Origin: Candidatus Oleimmundimicrobium americanum
GTDB lineage: Bacteria; Actinomycetota; Aquicultoria; UBA3085; Oleimmundimicrobiaceae
Direction: 5' to 3'
Assembly (NCBI GenBank): GCA_002366545.1
Contig: DFBH01000074.1
Location: 8,913 to 72,912 of the forward strand
Length of the DNA stretch: 64,000 bases
Both the position numbers and the translations under genes were made by a program. The number at the start of each line of letters is the position of its first letter. Within the stretch, counting starts at the first letter, position 1. Positions 1 to 9,262 of the stretch are shown here, piece by piece. Under the pieces are notes generated by a model. The model was not told where the DNA came from. It saw only the letters and a list, made by a program, of their open reading frames with translations, and ran no database searches.

Positions 1-1676
1 GCCGCGACCCCCTCGCCCATCGTGGGGATAACGATTTTTAACTGTTCGATTGCCTCTTTTGCCACACCCAAACCAACGGCGTAAACAAGATAGTGCTCCC
101 AAATTACCATGGAGCTCGGAAGCGCCTCTTTTATCTGCGAGAAATGTAATAGAAATTTCCGGAAAGCGGCCCACTGACGAAATTGTAATGCAGCTTTATA
201 TGAACGTCTTCTCAGCAGAAACGAAAGGGTGGCTTGCAAAACACCAGAGATAATCGCTATAAAGCCCCACAGAATCTCCCATTTCACTAAGATTAATATG
301 CCAAACACAATTACCGTCACCGAAACAAAAACATTTAATCCAATTGTAGACCCCTTCCTCTCCAAAAACTTCTGTTTTTTAGCATCTGAAACAACCTCCT
401 TTTTCCAGCTGTTAAATGAACTTTGAAAAGAAGAGGGGTGTTTTTTTGCATACTCTTTAATCTCTTCCATGCCAACCTTTTGCCCATCTCCTATCTTATT
501 AAAAAGGAGACTTAAAAGAGTTTTCTCAAATTTTTTCAAGCCCTCCGGAGACTTATCCATCTTCTCAATCGTATAATCATAATCTTCTTTCTTTCTAAAA
601 AGCCCTTTTCTTATAACCATCTCTTCCTTTATTTTCATATAACCGCGTCTGGCTAAATCCATCATGGTTGAAACCATATCCTCTGTATTTACGCTTCCAA
701 AGTGCCATAAATAACCCATTACCGCGGGAGGATAGTCCGCCGGTAACTCGCGATAGTATTCTCCCTCGAAATTAGTCTCGTACTCTTTACCGTACATGAG
801 CCACATAAACAAAAAGAAGATGAGACCCACGAGCGCAACTATAATGGAGGCCACCATACCCATTTGACTTAACTTCTCTCTCCTTTGCAGTTCCCCCTTC
901 GCTTTTTCCCTCGCCTCGTTCGCTTCTTTTGCCCACTTCGCCTCTTCTACCAAAGCATCTTCGAGTATCGGCTCATCAAAATCAATTTCCCCTTGGGGAA
1001 TCAGTAGGGTAGGAAAAAGTATTCGGCCCTCCACAAAAGTTTCGGGCGGTAAGTTTGCAACCTCATACTTAACCGTCTGACTATCTAAAATGGTCACTTC
1101 ACCGTACAAGGGACCGTGTCCCCAAGCCCTAATCTCCTCTTTGGATACCCCTTCGGGCAGGTTCACCGTTGCCGCAAAGTTACCAATTCCCTTCTCCCAG
1201 CCGGTCCCTATAAACTCCCAGTAAAACTGGGCCAAATCGGAATAAACGTCGATACCGTTACCAACCCTGTACTTTATTGTAAAAGTCCTCTGCTCATCGC
1301 TTGCGGAAAAGAACCATTTGGCCGAAATTCCCTCGCCGCTTCTCATAATTTGAGCCGTCCCCGGCTCCGAGGAAGCAGACTCCTCATAAATAACATCTCC
1401 CTCCGAAACCAGAAAACTCGTAACATCGTAAAACTTCTCCCTCTCTTTATTATAGAAAGGTAGGTTATATGCGGCCCAACTAAAATCGCCGTCAAAGTCG
1501 AAAATTCTGTTCTCAACAACATCGAAAGAACCGTCCGGATTTACCGTCACATCAATATTAACGCTCGGAAAATAATAATCCTTGGCCGAAGCTCCAATCG
1601 GAAGGATAAATATAAAGATAAGAATAGAAATTAAAAAATAAATCCTTCTTCCAAAAAACCTTGAAGATACTGACAC
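1..1676 (-). CDS. DUF2207-family membrane protein (3' end beyond window)
   Basis: The protein reads leftwards from a GTG at 1676 and stays open to the window edge, so the C-terminus is missing. A ribosome site (gaggtg) sits about 7 bases before the GTG. The N-terminus is a signal peptide with a hydrophobic core (ISILIFIFILPIGASA), followed by an extracytoplasmic beta-rich region starting YYFPSVNIDVTVNPDGSFDV, which is typical of DUF2207. A membrane segment near base 860-800 follows, and the distal part contains WEHYLVYAVGLGVAKEA, the conserved C-terminal DUF2207 stretch, giving about 558 residues within the window. The biochemical role of this family is unknown. It is divergent from the lipid-kinase gene across a 125-bp gap. 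Confidence 0.85.
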   Translation of the reverse strand, partial: MSVSSRFFGRRIYFLISILIFIFILPIGASAKDYYFPSVNIDVTVNPDGSFDVVENRIFDFDGDFSWAAYNLPFYNKEREKFYDVTSFLVSEGDVIYEESASSEPGTAQIMRSGEGISAKWFFSASDEQRTFTIKYRVGNGIDVYSDLAQFYWEFIGTGWEKGIGNFAATVNLPEGVSKEEIRAWGHGPLYGEVTILDSQTVKYEVANLPPETFVEGRILFPTLLIPQGEIDFDEPILEDALVEEAKWAKEANEAREKAKGELQRREKLSQMGMVASIIVALVGLIFFLFMWLMYGKEYETNFEGEYYRELPADYPPAVMGYLWHFGSVNTEDMVSTMMDLARRGYMKIKEEMVIRKGLFRKKEDYDYTIEKMDKSPEGLKKFEKTLLSLLFNKIGDGQKVGMEEIKEYAKKHPSSFQSSFNSWKKEVVSDAKKQKFLERKGSTIGLNVFVSVTVIVFGILILVKWEILWGFIAIISGVLQATLSFLLRRRSYKAALQFRQWAAFRKFLLHFSQIKEALPSSMVIWEHYLVYAVGLGVAKEAIEQLKIVIPTMGEGVA

Positions 1677-1807
1677 AAAAATCACCTCATTAACTTCTTC
1701 TACATCCATCCAATTTTCCCTACAATTTCGCTGTTCTAAACAAAGGAGGACTTTTTATCCCCTTTATTGAATCCATTTGACAGTTATTTCATTTTAAAGG
1801 AATGCAA
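1677..1807. promoter_or_regulatory. Divergent intergenic region between DUF2207 gene and lipid-kinase gene
   Basis: About 125 bp must hold the promoters of two divergent genes. It is AT-rich. The ribosome site for the rightward gene (aagga, 1797-1801) is visible. I could not fix a clear -35/-10 pair in either direction. Confidence 0.4.
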
Positions 1808-2716
1808 ATGAAGTTTAAAAGAGCAAAAATTATTGTAAACCCGGCTTCAAACCACGGTGAAACCAAAAAGGTCTTCGGTAGAGTTAACGATTTTTTCAAG
1901 GGGAAGCTCGACTTCGACTTGGAGTTAACCGAAAAACCTAAACAGGCCATAGAGATGGCCAAAAAACTTCCCGACTACGATCTCGTCATAGCAGTGGGTG
2001 GCGACGGAACAATCTTTGAAATAGTTAACGGTTTGGCATTAAGCAATAATCGAGAGACCGCTTTGGGGATTATCCCCACAGGCTCAGGTAACGATTTGGC
2101 AAGAATTTTAGGAACGCCAAAAGACATTACAAGAGCGTGCAATGAAATTTTGAACGGCCACACAAAAATGATCGACCTGGGGCTGGTAAATGGCGTATAT
2201 TACGCAAATTCTCTCGGCATTGGCTTCGACGCTCAAGTGGCTCACACGGCAAATAAGATAAAGGATGAGGTCAAGCGCTCAGGACTTCCTCTCTATTTGA
2301 CGGCTTTGTTCAAGATACTTTTTAAAAATTATCACCCTTTTAAAATCTCAATAAAAATTGAGGAGGAGGATTTCTTCACGAAAAAGATCGTCCTGATTGT
2401 GGCGAATAATGGGATAAGTTATGGTGGGGGCTTTAAAATCACGCCAAAAGCCAGAAACGATGACGGCCTGCTAAATGTTTGTTTGATTGATGAACTTCCG
2501 GCCTGGAAAGTCGTCCCCCGATTACCCTTCGTGATAATCGGAAAACATGAGTGGATGAAATGCGCTCATACCTACCGAGCAAAAAAAATTATTGTGAGAG
2601 CTGAGGAGGAGGTCCTCCCCGCTCAACTGGATGGGGAATTGATAACGGACAATAACTTTTTAATTGAAATCGTGCCAAGAGCGCTTAAGGTCATCGTATC
2701 CAAGGAGGATGGATAA
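1808..2716 (+). CDS. YegS/DgkB-like lipid kinase (diacylglycerol kinase catalytic domain)
   Basis: About 302 residues, matching the YegS/DgkB/BmrU family, which phosphorylates diacylglycerol or a related lipid at the inner membrane face. The N-terminal domain has AKIIVNPAS and then the nucleotide-binding signature VIAVGGDGTIFEIVNG near residue 60 and IIPTGSGNDLARI near residue 95; the C-terminal beta-sandwich carries YGGGFKITPKARNDDGLL and the substrate-loop aspartate. An ATG at 1802 is possible, but the aagga at 1797-1801 abuts it; the ATG at 1808 has correct spacing. Its stop overlaps the plsY start (TAATG), so the pair is co-translated and probably serves phospholipid synthesis or recycling. 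The exact lipid substrate is not decided by sequence. Confidence 0.88.
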   Translation: MKFKRAKIIVNPASNHGETKKVFGRVNDFFKGKLDFDLELTEKPKQAIEMAKKLPDYDLVIAVGGDGTIFEIVNGLALSNNRETALGIIPTGSGNDLARILGTPKDITRACNEILNGHTKMIDLGLVNGVYYANSLGIGFDAQVAHTANKIKDEVKRSGLPLYLTALFKILFKNYHPFKISIKIEEEDFFTKKIVLIVANNGISYGGGFKITPKARNDDGLLNVCLIDELPAWKVVPRLPFVIIGKHEWMKCAHTYRAKKIIVRAEEEVLPAQLDGELITDNNFLIEIVPRALKVIVSKEDG

Positions 2717-3360
2717 TGATGCCAAAATATCTAATCTTTGCTATGGCAAGTTATTTAATCGGGTCCATCCCATTCGCTTACATTTTGGTAAAAAAAATAA
2801 CCGGGGAGGATATAACGAAGCATGGTACAGGAAACATAGGAGCAATGAATGTAAAAAGAACGACCGGCTCCTGGGGATGGTTCGCGCTCGATGTTCTCCT
2901 GGATGGCCACAAGGGAATTATTCCTGTCGTGCTGGCAAAATTTTTCGCGCCAATCGTGGGATTGGACGTCAATTTAACATGTTACGTGGCAATCTTCTTT
3001 GCAATTCTGGGGCACAATTATTCAATTTATATGTTACCGATTAAAGGCAGGATAGTGGGAGGGAAAGGGCTAGCCACAGCGGGTGGTGCTATTCTGGCTT
3101 ATAACTGGACATTCCTCGCTATTGCTCTTTTCATCGCCCTTTTAGTTATATTTGCAACAAAATATCTTCTCGCAGGACAAATTGCGGTAACAATAGCCAT
3201 GCCGATATATGTATGGTTTATCTCTCCCAAAGATTTCTGGTTCATAGCCCTAATTTGTTTAATTATTTTCGTCAAACACGAACCTAGACTTCCCGGATTG
3301 CTTTCAGGTAAGGAACCTAAATGGAATATCAAGGACCATCATCAGGTGAAAGAAGATTAA
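2716..3360 (+). CDS. plsY: Acyl-phosphate:glycerol-3-phosphate acyltransferase PlsY
   Basis: Integral membrane enzyme that transfers an acyl group from acyl-phosphate to glycerol-3-phosphate, the first committed step of phospholipid synthesis in most bacteria. 214 residues, normal family length. Family motifs are present: YLIGSIPFAYIL at the N-terminus, then GTGNIGAMNVKRTTG (glycerol-phosphate binding), LDVLLDGHKG, GHNYSIYM and GGKGLATAGGAIL. About five to seven hydrophobic segments are visible. The strong ribosome site aaggagg lies at 2701-2707, inside the end of the upstream lipid-kinase gene, and the genes overlap by one base. Confidence 0.96.
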   Translation: MMPKYLIFAMASYLIGSIPFAYILVKKITGEDITKHGTGNIGAMNVKRTTGSWGWFALDVLLDGHKGIIPVVLAKFFAPIVGLDVNLTCYVAIFFAILGHNYSIYMLPIKGRIVGGKGLATAGGAILAYNWTFLAIALFIALLVIFATKYLLAGQIAVTIAMPIYVWFISPKDFWFIALICLIIFVKHEPRLPGLLSGKEPKWNIKDHHQVKED

Positions 3361-3480
3361 AAATATATCGAGAACACAAAAGTTAAAGGCGAGGATTATG
3401 CCATTTTCCTATCCTTAATAGATTGAATCCTACTCTTACTTCTAAAACCGGAGCCCAAACTATTCAGCTTGCAAGATCGA
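3361..3480. other. Convergent gap between plsY and CBS gene
   Basis: 120 bp between two genes that point at each other. No convincing hairpin-plus-U-tract terminator is visible for either side. Confidence 0.3.
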
Positions 3481-3888
3481 CTATTTACCGCCGCACTTTT
3501 TAGCCATCTCTTTAATTATATCACTAGCTGCTAAAACACCTACAGGTCTATGCAAAGGGGGCTCGCTCATAATGACCAGGTGATGGATGTGTTTCTCCTG
3601 CATAATGGCAACAGCTTCAGAAACAAGCGCGTCGGGATTAACAATAATGGCACTGCCTCCCAGCACGTCTTCAGCAGTCACCTTATCGACATTTTTTCCA
3701 TAAGCCTTCAATAAACCCAGGTCTGAGATGACACCACAAGCCTCACCGACTTCATCTACCACAACGACGCAGTGAACATCGTTTTCAGCCATCGTTTGAG
3801 CTATCTCGGAAACAAGTGCTTCAACATCGCAAGTAACAACGCCCCTATGCATGAGATCCCTCGCTAATAAACTTTCCATTTTTCCCAT
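3481..3888 (-). CDS. Small CBS-pair protein
   Basis: 135 residues made almost entirely of two CBS motifs, the first beginning LLARDLMHRGVVTCDVEA and the second around residues 78-130 (IIVNPDALVSEAVAIMQ, ending LAASDIIKEMAKK). CBS pairs (Bateman modules) usually bind adenosine nucleotides and act as energy sensors; with no attached enzyme domain, the partner here is unknown. It lies 393 bp downstream of the selenoprotein fdhA on the same strand, and a second unrelated-length CBS protein lies directly upstream of fdhA, so the two bracket it. The ribosome site aaagggg precedes the start. Family call is secure, function open. Confidence 0.88.
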   Translation of the reverse strand: MGKMESLLARDLMHRGVVTCDVEALVSEIAQTMAENDVHCVVVVDEVGEACGVISDLGLLKAYGKNVDKVTAEDVLGGSAIIVNPDALVSEAVAIMQEKHIHHLVIMSEPPLHRPVGVLAASDIIKEMAKKCGGK

Positions 3889-4281
3889 CCCCTTTAAAAA
3901 ATATCAGGTTTATATGATTATTCTATCTTTAAAAAAATAAAATGTCATTAACATAACGGCGCCATAACATACCAAATTTCTGAGAATCAAAATAATATTA
4001 TCTTAATAACTCTTAGAGACGGCCACTTTGTGAAGCTTTTCCCCATTTCCACAGTTTTATCCACAACATATTGAGGATAAAATCTAAAAATCACTATATA
4101 TCGTACGTTGCTCGTAAGTGACTTTCTAGTAAATAAATGCACAAAAGTAATATTATTAGCAATGGACCCGGAATATAAATACAAAGCATATAACTTCCTA
4201 ATAGATAATTCCAAGACCTACCGGTTCTTAAATATCAGTAGCCGAAATATAGGACCAAGAACGACCGGCAACCGCTCCCGG
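3889..4281. promoter_or_regulatory. 393-bp AT-rich intergenic region upstream of the CBS gene
   Basis: No convincing gene is present. A possible leftward -10 (TATAAA near 3914) lies close to the CBS gene. The central part contains a cluster of DnaA-box-like 9-mers, annotated separately. No terminator could be recognised after fdhA. Confidence 0.4.
4045..4080. promoter_or_regulatory. Cluster of three DnaA-box-like sites
   Basis: A perfect consensus box TTATCCACA lies at 4057-4065. It is flanked by ATTTCCACA at 4045-4053 (two mismatches) and by TGAGGATAA at 4072-4080, an inverted box with one mismatch. Three sites in 36 bp within an AT-rich gap is more than one random match. No dnaA or dnaN gene is in the window, so this is not shown to be an origin. 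Confidence 0.35.
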
Positions 4282-6978
4282 CTATTTACTCCCAACCTTA
4301 TCTATTCTCACTGCACATACCTTAAACTCGGGAATCTTTGATACCGGATCGAGTGCGGGGTTGGTGAGCATATTTATTGGAGATTCCTTGAAGTGGAAGG
4401 GCACAAATATGGTCCCCTTGGGTATGTGTGAAGTTATACGTGCTTTAACTTTTACTTTTCCTCGGCGCGAGGAAAGTTCGACCCAATCATTATCTTTTAT
4501 TTTAAGTTTTTTAGCATCTACAAAATTTATCTCAACTCTGGCTTCCTTGCAAACCTCATTAAGACCCATGGAACGCCTGGTCATCGTGCCGGTGTGAAAG
4601 TGATACAGAAGTCTTCCTGTGATTAGGATAAACGGATAATCTTTATCGGGCTGCTCAGCAGGTGCTTTGTATTCAACGGCATGAAACTTGCCCAGTCCCC
4701 GCGTAAATTTCGCTGTATGAAGAATCGGTGTCCCCTGATGCGTTGCATCCGGACACGGCCACTGAACACTTTCCTCGCTTACCCTTTCAAATATTATTCC
4801 ACCATAGGTTGGGGTAATACTTGCAATCTCATTGGTAATCTCACCAACCGCAGCGTAATTCATATCATAACCCATGGCCTTCGCCAAATTGGAGATTATC
4901 AGCCAATCCGGTCGGGAGTTGCCAACCGGGGCAATGGCCCTTCTTACTCTCTGAACTCTTCTTTCGGTATTTGTAAACGTTCCATCCTTCTCAGCAAAAG
5001 TAACTCCCGGCAACACAACGTCGGCAAATTCAGCCGTCTCAGTTAAAAACACATCCTGAACAACCAAAAAATCCAACTTCTTAAAAGCCTCTTTCACGTG
5101 GTTTAAATCGGGGTCCGAAAGCATCGGGTTTTCGCCCATAACATACATCGCTTTAACTTCGCCACGCAAAACAGCATCCATCATCTCGGTGGCAACTAAC
5201 CCGGGCTTTTCTGGAAGCTTTACTCCCCAAACATCTTTACATTTCTTAATAATCCCCAAATCACAGATGTTTTGATATCCGCTCACACAACCGGGAAGTG
5301 CCCCCATATCACAAGCACCCTGAACGTTGTTTTGTCCGCGAAGCGGATTTACCCCCGTTCCCGGCCTCCCAATATTTCCGGTAAGCATCGCCAAATTGGC
5401 AACGGAGAGAACATTGTCTGTACCCGTAGTATGCTGAGTGATGCCCATGGAATAAAAGATTGCTCCTTTTTCGGCCGAAGCGAATAATCTTGCTGCCTCC
5501 CTTAAAGAATCAGCGGGAATACCTGAAATATTCTCAACTTCCTCGGGCGTATATTTTGAAACCGTCTTCTTTAACTCTTTATAATCTTCCGTTCGTTTAT
5601 CGATAAAATCCTTATCTTCCAAGCCCTCTTCGATTATCACGTTCATAAGCCCGTTTAAGACGGCAACATCGGTTCCCGGTTTTTGTGAAAGCCACATATC
5701 AGCATACTCCGTCAGTCGAATCTCTCTGGGATCAATTACGATAAGCTTTACCTCAAAATCGGAGACCGCCCTCTTCATCTCAAGAGCAACTATGGGATGA
5801 TTTTCGGTGGTATTTGAGCCAATAACAAGAATCACATTGGCCTCGTGTATATCGGCGATAGAATTCGTCATCGCTCCGCTTCCAAATGCTTTGACCAGAC
5901 CGGCCACGGTTGGAGCGTGTCACAAGCGAGCACAGTGGTCGATATTGTTTGTGCCAATCACCGCCCTCATAAATTTCTGCATCAGATAATTTTCTTCGTT
6001 GGTACACTTTGCTGAGGAAAGACCGGCAATCGCGTCAGCGCCGTGTTTTTTCTTTATCTTTGAAAACTTGTCTGCAACAGTTTTAATCGCCTCATCCCAA
6101 GAAACTTCAACAAGTTTCCCGTCCTTTCGAACCAACGGAGAAGTAAGCCTGTCGGGATGGTTCACAAAGTCATAACCAAAACGGCCTTTTACACAAGTAT
6201 TCCCCTTATTCACACCGCTCTCGACATCGGCTGAAACACAAATAATCTCTCCGTTTTTGATTTGGAGTTCCAACTCACACCCACAACCACAATAAGGACA
6301 GACTGTCTTAACTTTCTCTGTCTCCCAAACTCGCCCCTTGTATCTGCTCATCTTCTCGGTTAAAGCACCGGTGGGGCAGGTTGATATACACTGTCCGCAA
6401 AGTTCACATTTTGTTTCAATAAGTGACTTGTCATAAGGAGTTGTTACTACCGAATCAAAACCTCGATTTGCGAAAGTATACACTTTATTCTGTTGAATCT
6501 CTTCACAAATGCGAACGCAGCGACCGCAAAGGATGCACTTGTTTGGGTCTCTTTCAATCAAGGGATTATAGTCTTCTATGGTGTAGATATGTTTTTCACC
6601 TTTAAACCGATTCTCTTCTATTCCCAATTCGTAAGCTAAATCTTGAAGTTGACATTGGCCGGCGCTCTCACAAGTCAAGCAACTTAACTCATGATCGGAA
6701 AGTAAAAGCTCAACTATCGTTCTCCGTATTTTATAGAGAGGAATGGTATTTGTCCTAACAGCCATTCCATCGCCAACCTTGGTTGCGCAGGCAGGCAAAA
6801 AATTCCTCGCCCCCTCAACTTCGACGAGACAAACTCTGCAGGCTCCATAAGACTTGAGCCGCGGATCGTGGCAGAGCGTTGGGATTTTTATTCCATTTTC
6901 TTTAGCAACCTCAAGTATGGTTTGACCTGGTTCAGCTTCAATTTTTTCTCCATTTATTGTCAAATTAATTTTAGACAT
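4282..6978 (-). CDS. fdhA: Selenocysteine formate dehydrogenase, catalytic subunit (in-frame UGA)
   Basis: 898-residue molybdo/tungsto-enzyme interconverting CO2 and formate, the first step of the methyl branch. Domains in order: N-terminal [2Fe-2S] ferredoxin (CHDP, CRVC near residues 37-50), His-Cys [4Fe-4S] segment (CLTCESAGQC), two [4Fe-4S] motifs (CILCGRCVRIC, CELCGQCISTC), the cofactor-proximal cluster (CPYCGCGC), and the bis-molybdopterin body. At codon 353 (5920-5922) a TGA interrupts HCARL-U-HAPTVAG. This is exactly where FdhF-type enzymes carry Sec followed by His, and both flanks stay in one frame for 2697 bases, so it is read as selenocysteine rather than a break. The C-terminal domain (ILITGRLLYHFHTGTMTRR) is complete. 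The NuoE/NuoF-like genes upstream likely supply its NAD(P)H/ferredoxin module. Confidence 0.96.
5895..5913 (-). promoter_or_regulatory. Candidate bacterial SECIS hairpin after the fdhA UGA
   Basis: On the coding strand, 6 nt after the UGA, CCAACCG pairs with CGGUCUGG, leaving one bulged C and a UGGC loop (7 bp). Bacterial SECIS elements bind SelB just downstream of the UGA and present a G in the apical loop. The loop is closer to the UGA than in many described elements, so the exact structure is uncertain. Confidence 0.4.
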
Positions 6979-6993
6979 ACATGTTTCCCCCGT

Positions 6994-7422
6994 TTATTTT
7001 TCCTTCTTCTTTGCAACTCTCGCCCCAACCTCAATTAAGACACAGTCAATAAAGTCTTTAATAAAATTGGCTATGTCAGATGTAGAGACAATTCCTACAA
7101 CTTTTCCATCGACCGTAACCGGCAAATATCTTATTTCAAGCTCCTCAAGCAAATGAGCAGCTTTTGTTGCCTCCATCTCAGGAGAAACAGAAACCATGCT
7201 CTCATACATAAAATCATTTACTTTGGTCTTTTCAACATTTAAACCGGCACCAACAACCTCAACGCCTATCATCCTATCGGTAATTATTCCAAGAAGTTTT
7301 TCGTTGTCGACAACCAAGAGCGAGCCAACCTTTCTTTCTCTCATCATGGTCGCCGCTTCCTTCACCGTAGCGCCGGGGGAAATCGATACAGCGCCCCTGG
7401 TCATTATGTCTTTAACTAACAT
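6994..7422 (-). CDS. CBS-pair protein encoded upstream of fdhA
   Basis: 142 residues with two CBS motifs: MLVKDIMTRGAVSISPGA to about residue 58, and VNDFMYESMVSVSPEMEA to VGIVSTSDIANFIKDFI. It is the typical IMPDH/CBS inosine-like stand-alone module that senses adenylates. It sits 15 bp before fdhA and 22 bp after nuoF1, with its own strong ribosome site (aaaggag), so it is almost certainly in the formate dehydrogenase operon. A role in tuning that complex to energy charge is inference from position only. Confidence 0.88.
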   Translation of the reverse strand: MLVKDIMTRGAVSISPGATVKEAATMMRERKVGSLLVVDNEKLLGIITDRMIGVEVVGAGLNVEKTKVNDFMYESMVSVSPEMEATKAAHLLEELEIRYLPVTVDGKVVGIVSTSDIANFIKDFIDCVLIEVGARVAKKKEK

Positions 7423-7444
7423 AGGAAACTCCTTTCATTAAAAC

Positions 7445-9253
7445 CTACTTAGCAATATATATAGCATCGAACGGACAGTGCTGCATACAAATGCCACATT
7501 TTACACATTTGGTCACATCTATTTCGTGTGGCTGTTTCTTTTCCCCGGTAATCGCTCCCATTGGACAATGTTTCTTACAAACTCCACATCCTCTGCACAC
7601 ATTCTCTTTAATTACATAGGCAATGAGCTCAGAACATACCCCCGCGCGACATCTTCCCTCTTTAACATGCTCCTCAAACTCTTCTTGAAAATACTCAAGC
7701 ATCGTAAGAATTGGGTTGGGAGCAGTTTGCCCTAAACCACAAAGCGATGCGACCTTAACATCTCGAGCTAATTCTTCTAAAAGAACCAATTCCTTTTCGT
7801 CGCTCTCCCCCTTGGTCATCCTTTCAAGCATCTCGAGCATCCGTTTGGTTCCAACCCGACAAGGAACACATTTCCCACAGGATTCCTTCTGGGTAAAAGT
7901 CAAAAAGTATTTTGCTAAATCAACTACACAGGAGCTTTCATCCATAACAACCATTCCGCCTGAGCCCACAATGGCTCCCGTTTGAGTCAAGGACTCATAG
8001 TCTATTGGCGTATCAAGAAACTCAGTCGGGAGACACCCGCCGGATGGCCCGCCTATTTGAACCGCTTTGAACTTTTTATCGTCCTTTATCCCACCACAAA
8101 TATCAAATATCACTTTTCTAAGAGTGGTACCCATGGGCACCTCGACCAATCCGCCGTTTTTGACCTTTCCTGTAACCGCAAAAATTTTGGTACCCTTGCT
8201 TTTCTCCGTCCCAATGGCAGCAAACTTGTCAGCACCGTTCGTTATTATCCAGGCAATATTTGCAAGCGTTTCAACGTTGTTAATGTTGGTGGGCTTACCC
8301 CAAAGCCCGGACTGTGCCGGGAAAGGCGGACGAATCCGAGGCATGCCTCTTTTACCCTCAATTGAAGCCATGAGGGCCGTCTCTTCTCCACAGACGAAAG
8401 CCCCGGCTCCTTCCTTCATTTTAATTTCAAAATCAAAAGAGCTGCCAAGAATGTTTTTGCCCAAAAAGCCCTTCTTTTTAGCATGCTCAACCGCAATCTT
8501 AAGTCGCTTAACAGCCAAAGGATATTCGGCCCTAACATATATATATCCCTCGGACGCACCAATAGCGTAAGCAGCTATCATCATTCCTTCAAGCACGCTG
8601 TGAGGATCGCCCTCCAAGACACTCCTATCCATAAATGCTCCGGGATCTCCTTCATCAGCATTACAAATAACATACTTCACAGCCCCGGGGGCTTTTTGGG
8701 CAAAACTCCACTTAAGACCGGTGGGAAATCCTGCCCCACCGCGACCCCTTAAGCCAGAGGCTTTAACTTCTTCAACAACCTCTTCGGGGGACATCTTGTT
8801 TAAAACCTTCTCAAGCGCTTTATATCCGCCACTCTCGATATAGTCATCGATTTCTTCGGGATTAATTTGTCCGCAGTTTCTAAGAACTATCCTATTCTGT
8901 TTTTGATAAAAGTTTATATCCTTATAAAGAGAAATCTTTTTACCGGTCCGCGAATCTTCATAGAGCAAATCCTCTACAACCTCGCCGCCAATTAAATGCT
9001 CCTCGACGATTCGAGACACGTTCTCCGCGGAAACCGTAGGATAAAAAACTCCCTCGGGCTGAATAACAACGATCGGACCCTGCTGACAAAAACCGTGACA
9101 CCCGGTTTGAACAATATCAATTTCAGAAATTTTCCGCTTTTTAAACTCCTCTTTAAAAGCGGATTTCACTTTTTCAGAGCCACTTAAAACACAGCCGGTC
9201 CCCGTACAAATAAAAACCTTGTTTTGCTTTTCTTTAACTTTTACTTTGACCAC
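7445..9253 (-). CDS. NuoF/HydB-like FMN, NAD(P)H-binding iron-sulfur subunit of the formate dehydrogenase complex
   Basis: About 602 residues. N-terminal thioredoxin-like [2Fe-2S] domain (CTGTGCVLSG, then CHGFCQQGP); NuoF core with the FMN/NAD site (LRGRGGAGFPTGLKW, CNADEGDPGAFMDRS), SLBB domain, and N3-type [4Fe-4S] site (ESCGKCVPCRVG); C-terminal two-cluster ferredoxin (CRGCGVCKKHC, CVKCGICMQHC). This layout, longer than complex I NuoF, is that of HydB/HylB and the Bfu flavin-based bifurcating family. With NuoE1 and FdhA it would form an NAD(P)H- and ferredoxin-dependent formate dehydrogenase. GTG at 9253 has an aggtga site 6 bases upstream; an in-frame GTG at 9262 directly follows the acsE stop. 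Confidence 0.92.
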   Translation of the reverse strand: MVKVKVKEKQNKVFICTGTGCVLSGSEKVKSAFKEEFKKRKISEIDIVQTGCHGFCQQGPIVVIQPEGVFYPTVSAENVSRIVEEHLIGGEVVEDLLYEDSRTGKKISLYKDINFYQKQNRIVLRNCGQINPEEIDDYIESGGYKALEKVLNKMSPEEVVEEVKASGLRGRGGAGFPTGLKWSFAQKAPGAVKYVICNADEGDPGAFMDRSVLEGDPHSVLEGMMIAAYAIGASEGYIYVRAEYPLAVKRLKIAVEHAKKKGFLGKNILGSSFDFEIKMKEGAGAFVCGEETALMASIEGKRGMPRIRPPFPAQSGLWGKPTNINNVETLANIAWIITNGADKFAAIGTEKSKGTKIFAVTGKVKNGGLVEVPMGTTLRKVIFDICGGIKDDKKFKAVQIGGPSGGCLPTEFLDTPIDYESLTQTGAIVGSGGMVVMDESSCVVDLAKYFLTFTQKESCGKCVPCRVGTKRMLEMLERMTKGESDEKELVLLEELARDVKVASLCGLGQTAPNPILTMLEYFQEEFEEHVKEGRCRAGVCSELIAYVIKENVCRGCGVCKKHCPMGAITGEKKQPHEIDVTKCVKCGICMQHCPFDAIYIAK

Positions 9254-9262
9254 AATTTTCAC

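Noticed and set aside
3987..4341. Short open frames in the gap downstream of fdhA
   Set aside because: No ribosome site, no recognisable motif, and they run through AT-rich and regulatory-looking sequence or into fdhA antisense.
5908..5922. fdhA as two separate genes or a nonsense-broken pseudogene
   Set aside because: The frame is continuous on both sides of one TGA, and the TGA falls exactly at the Sec site before His, so recoding explains it fully.
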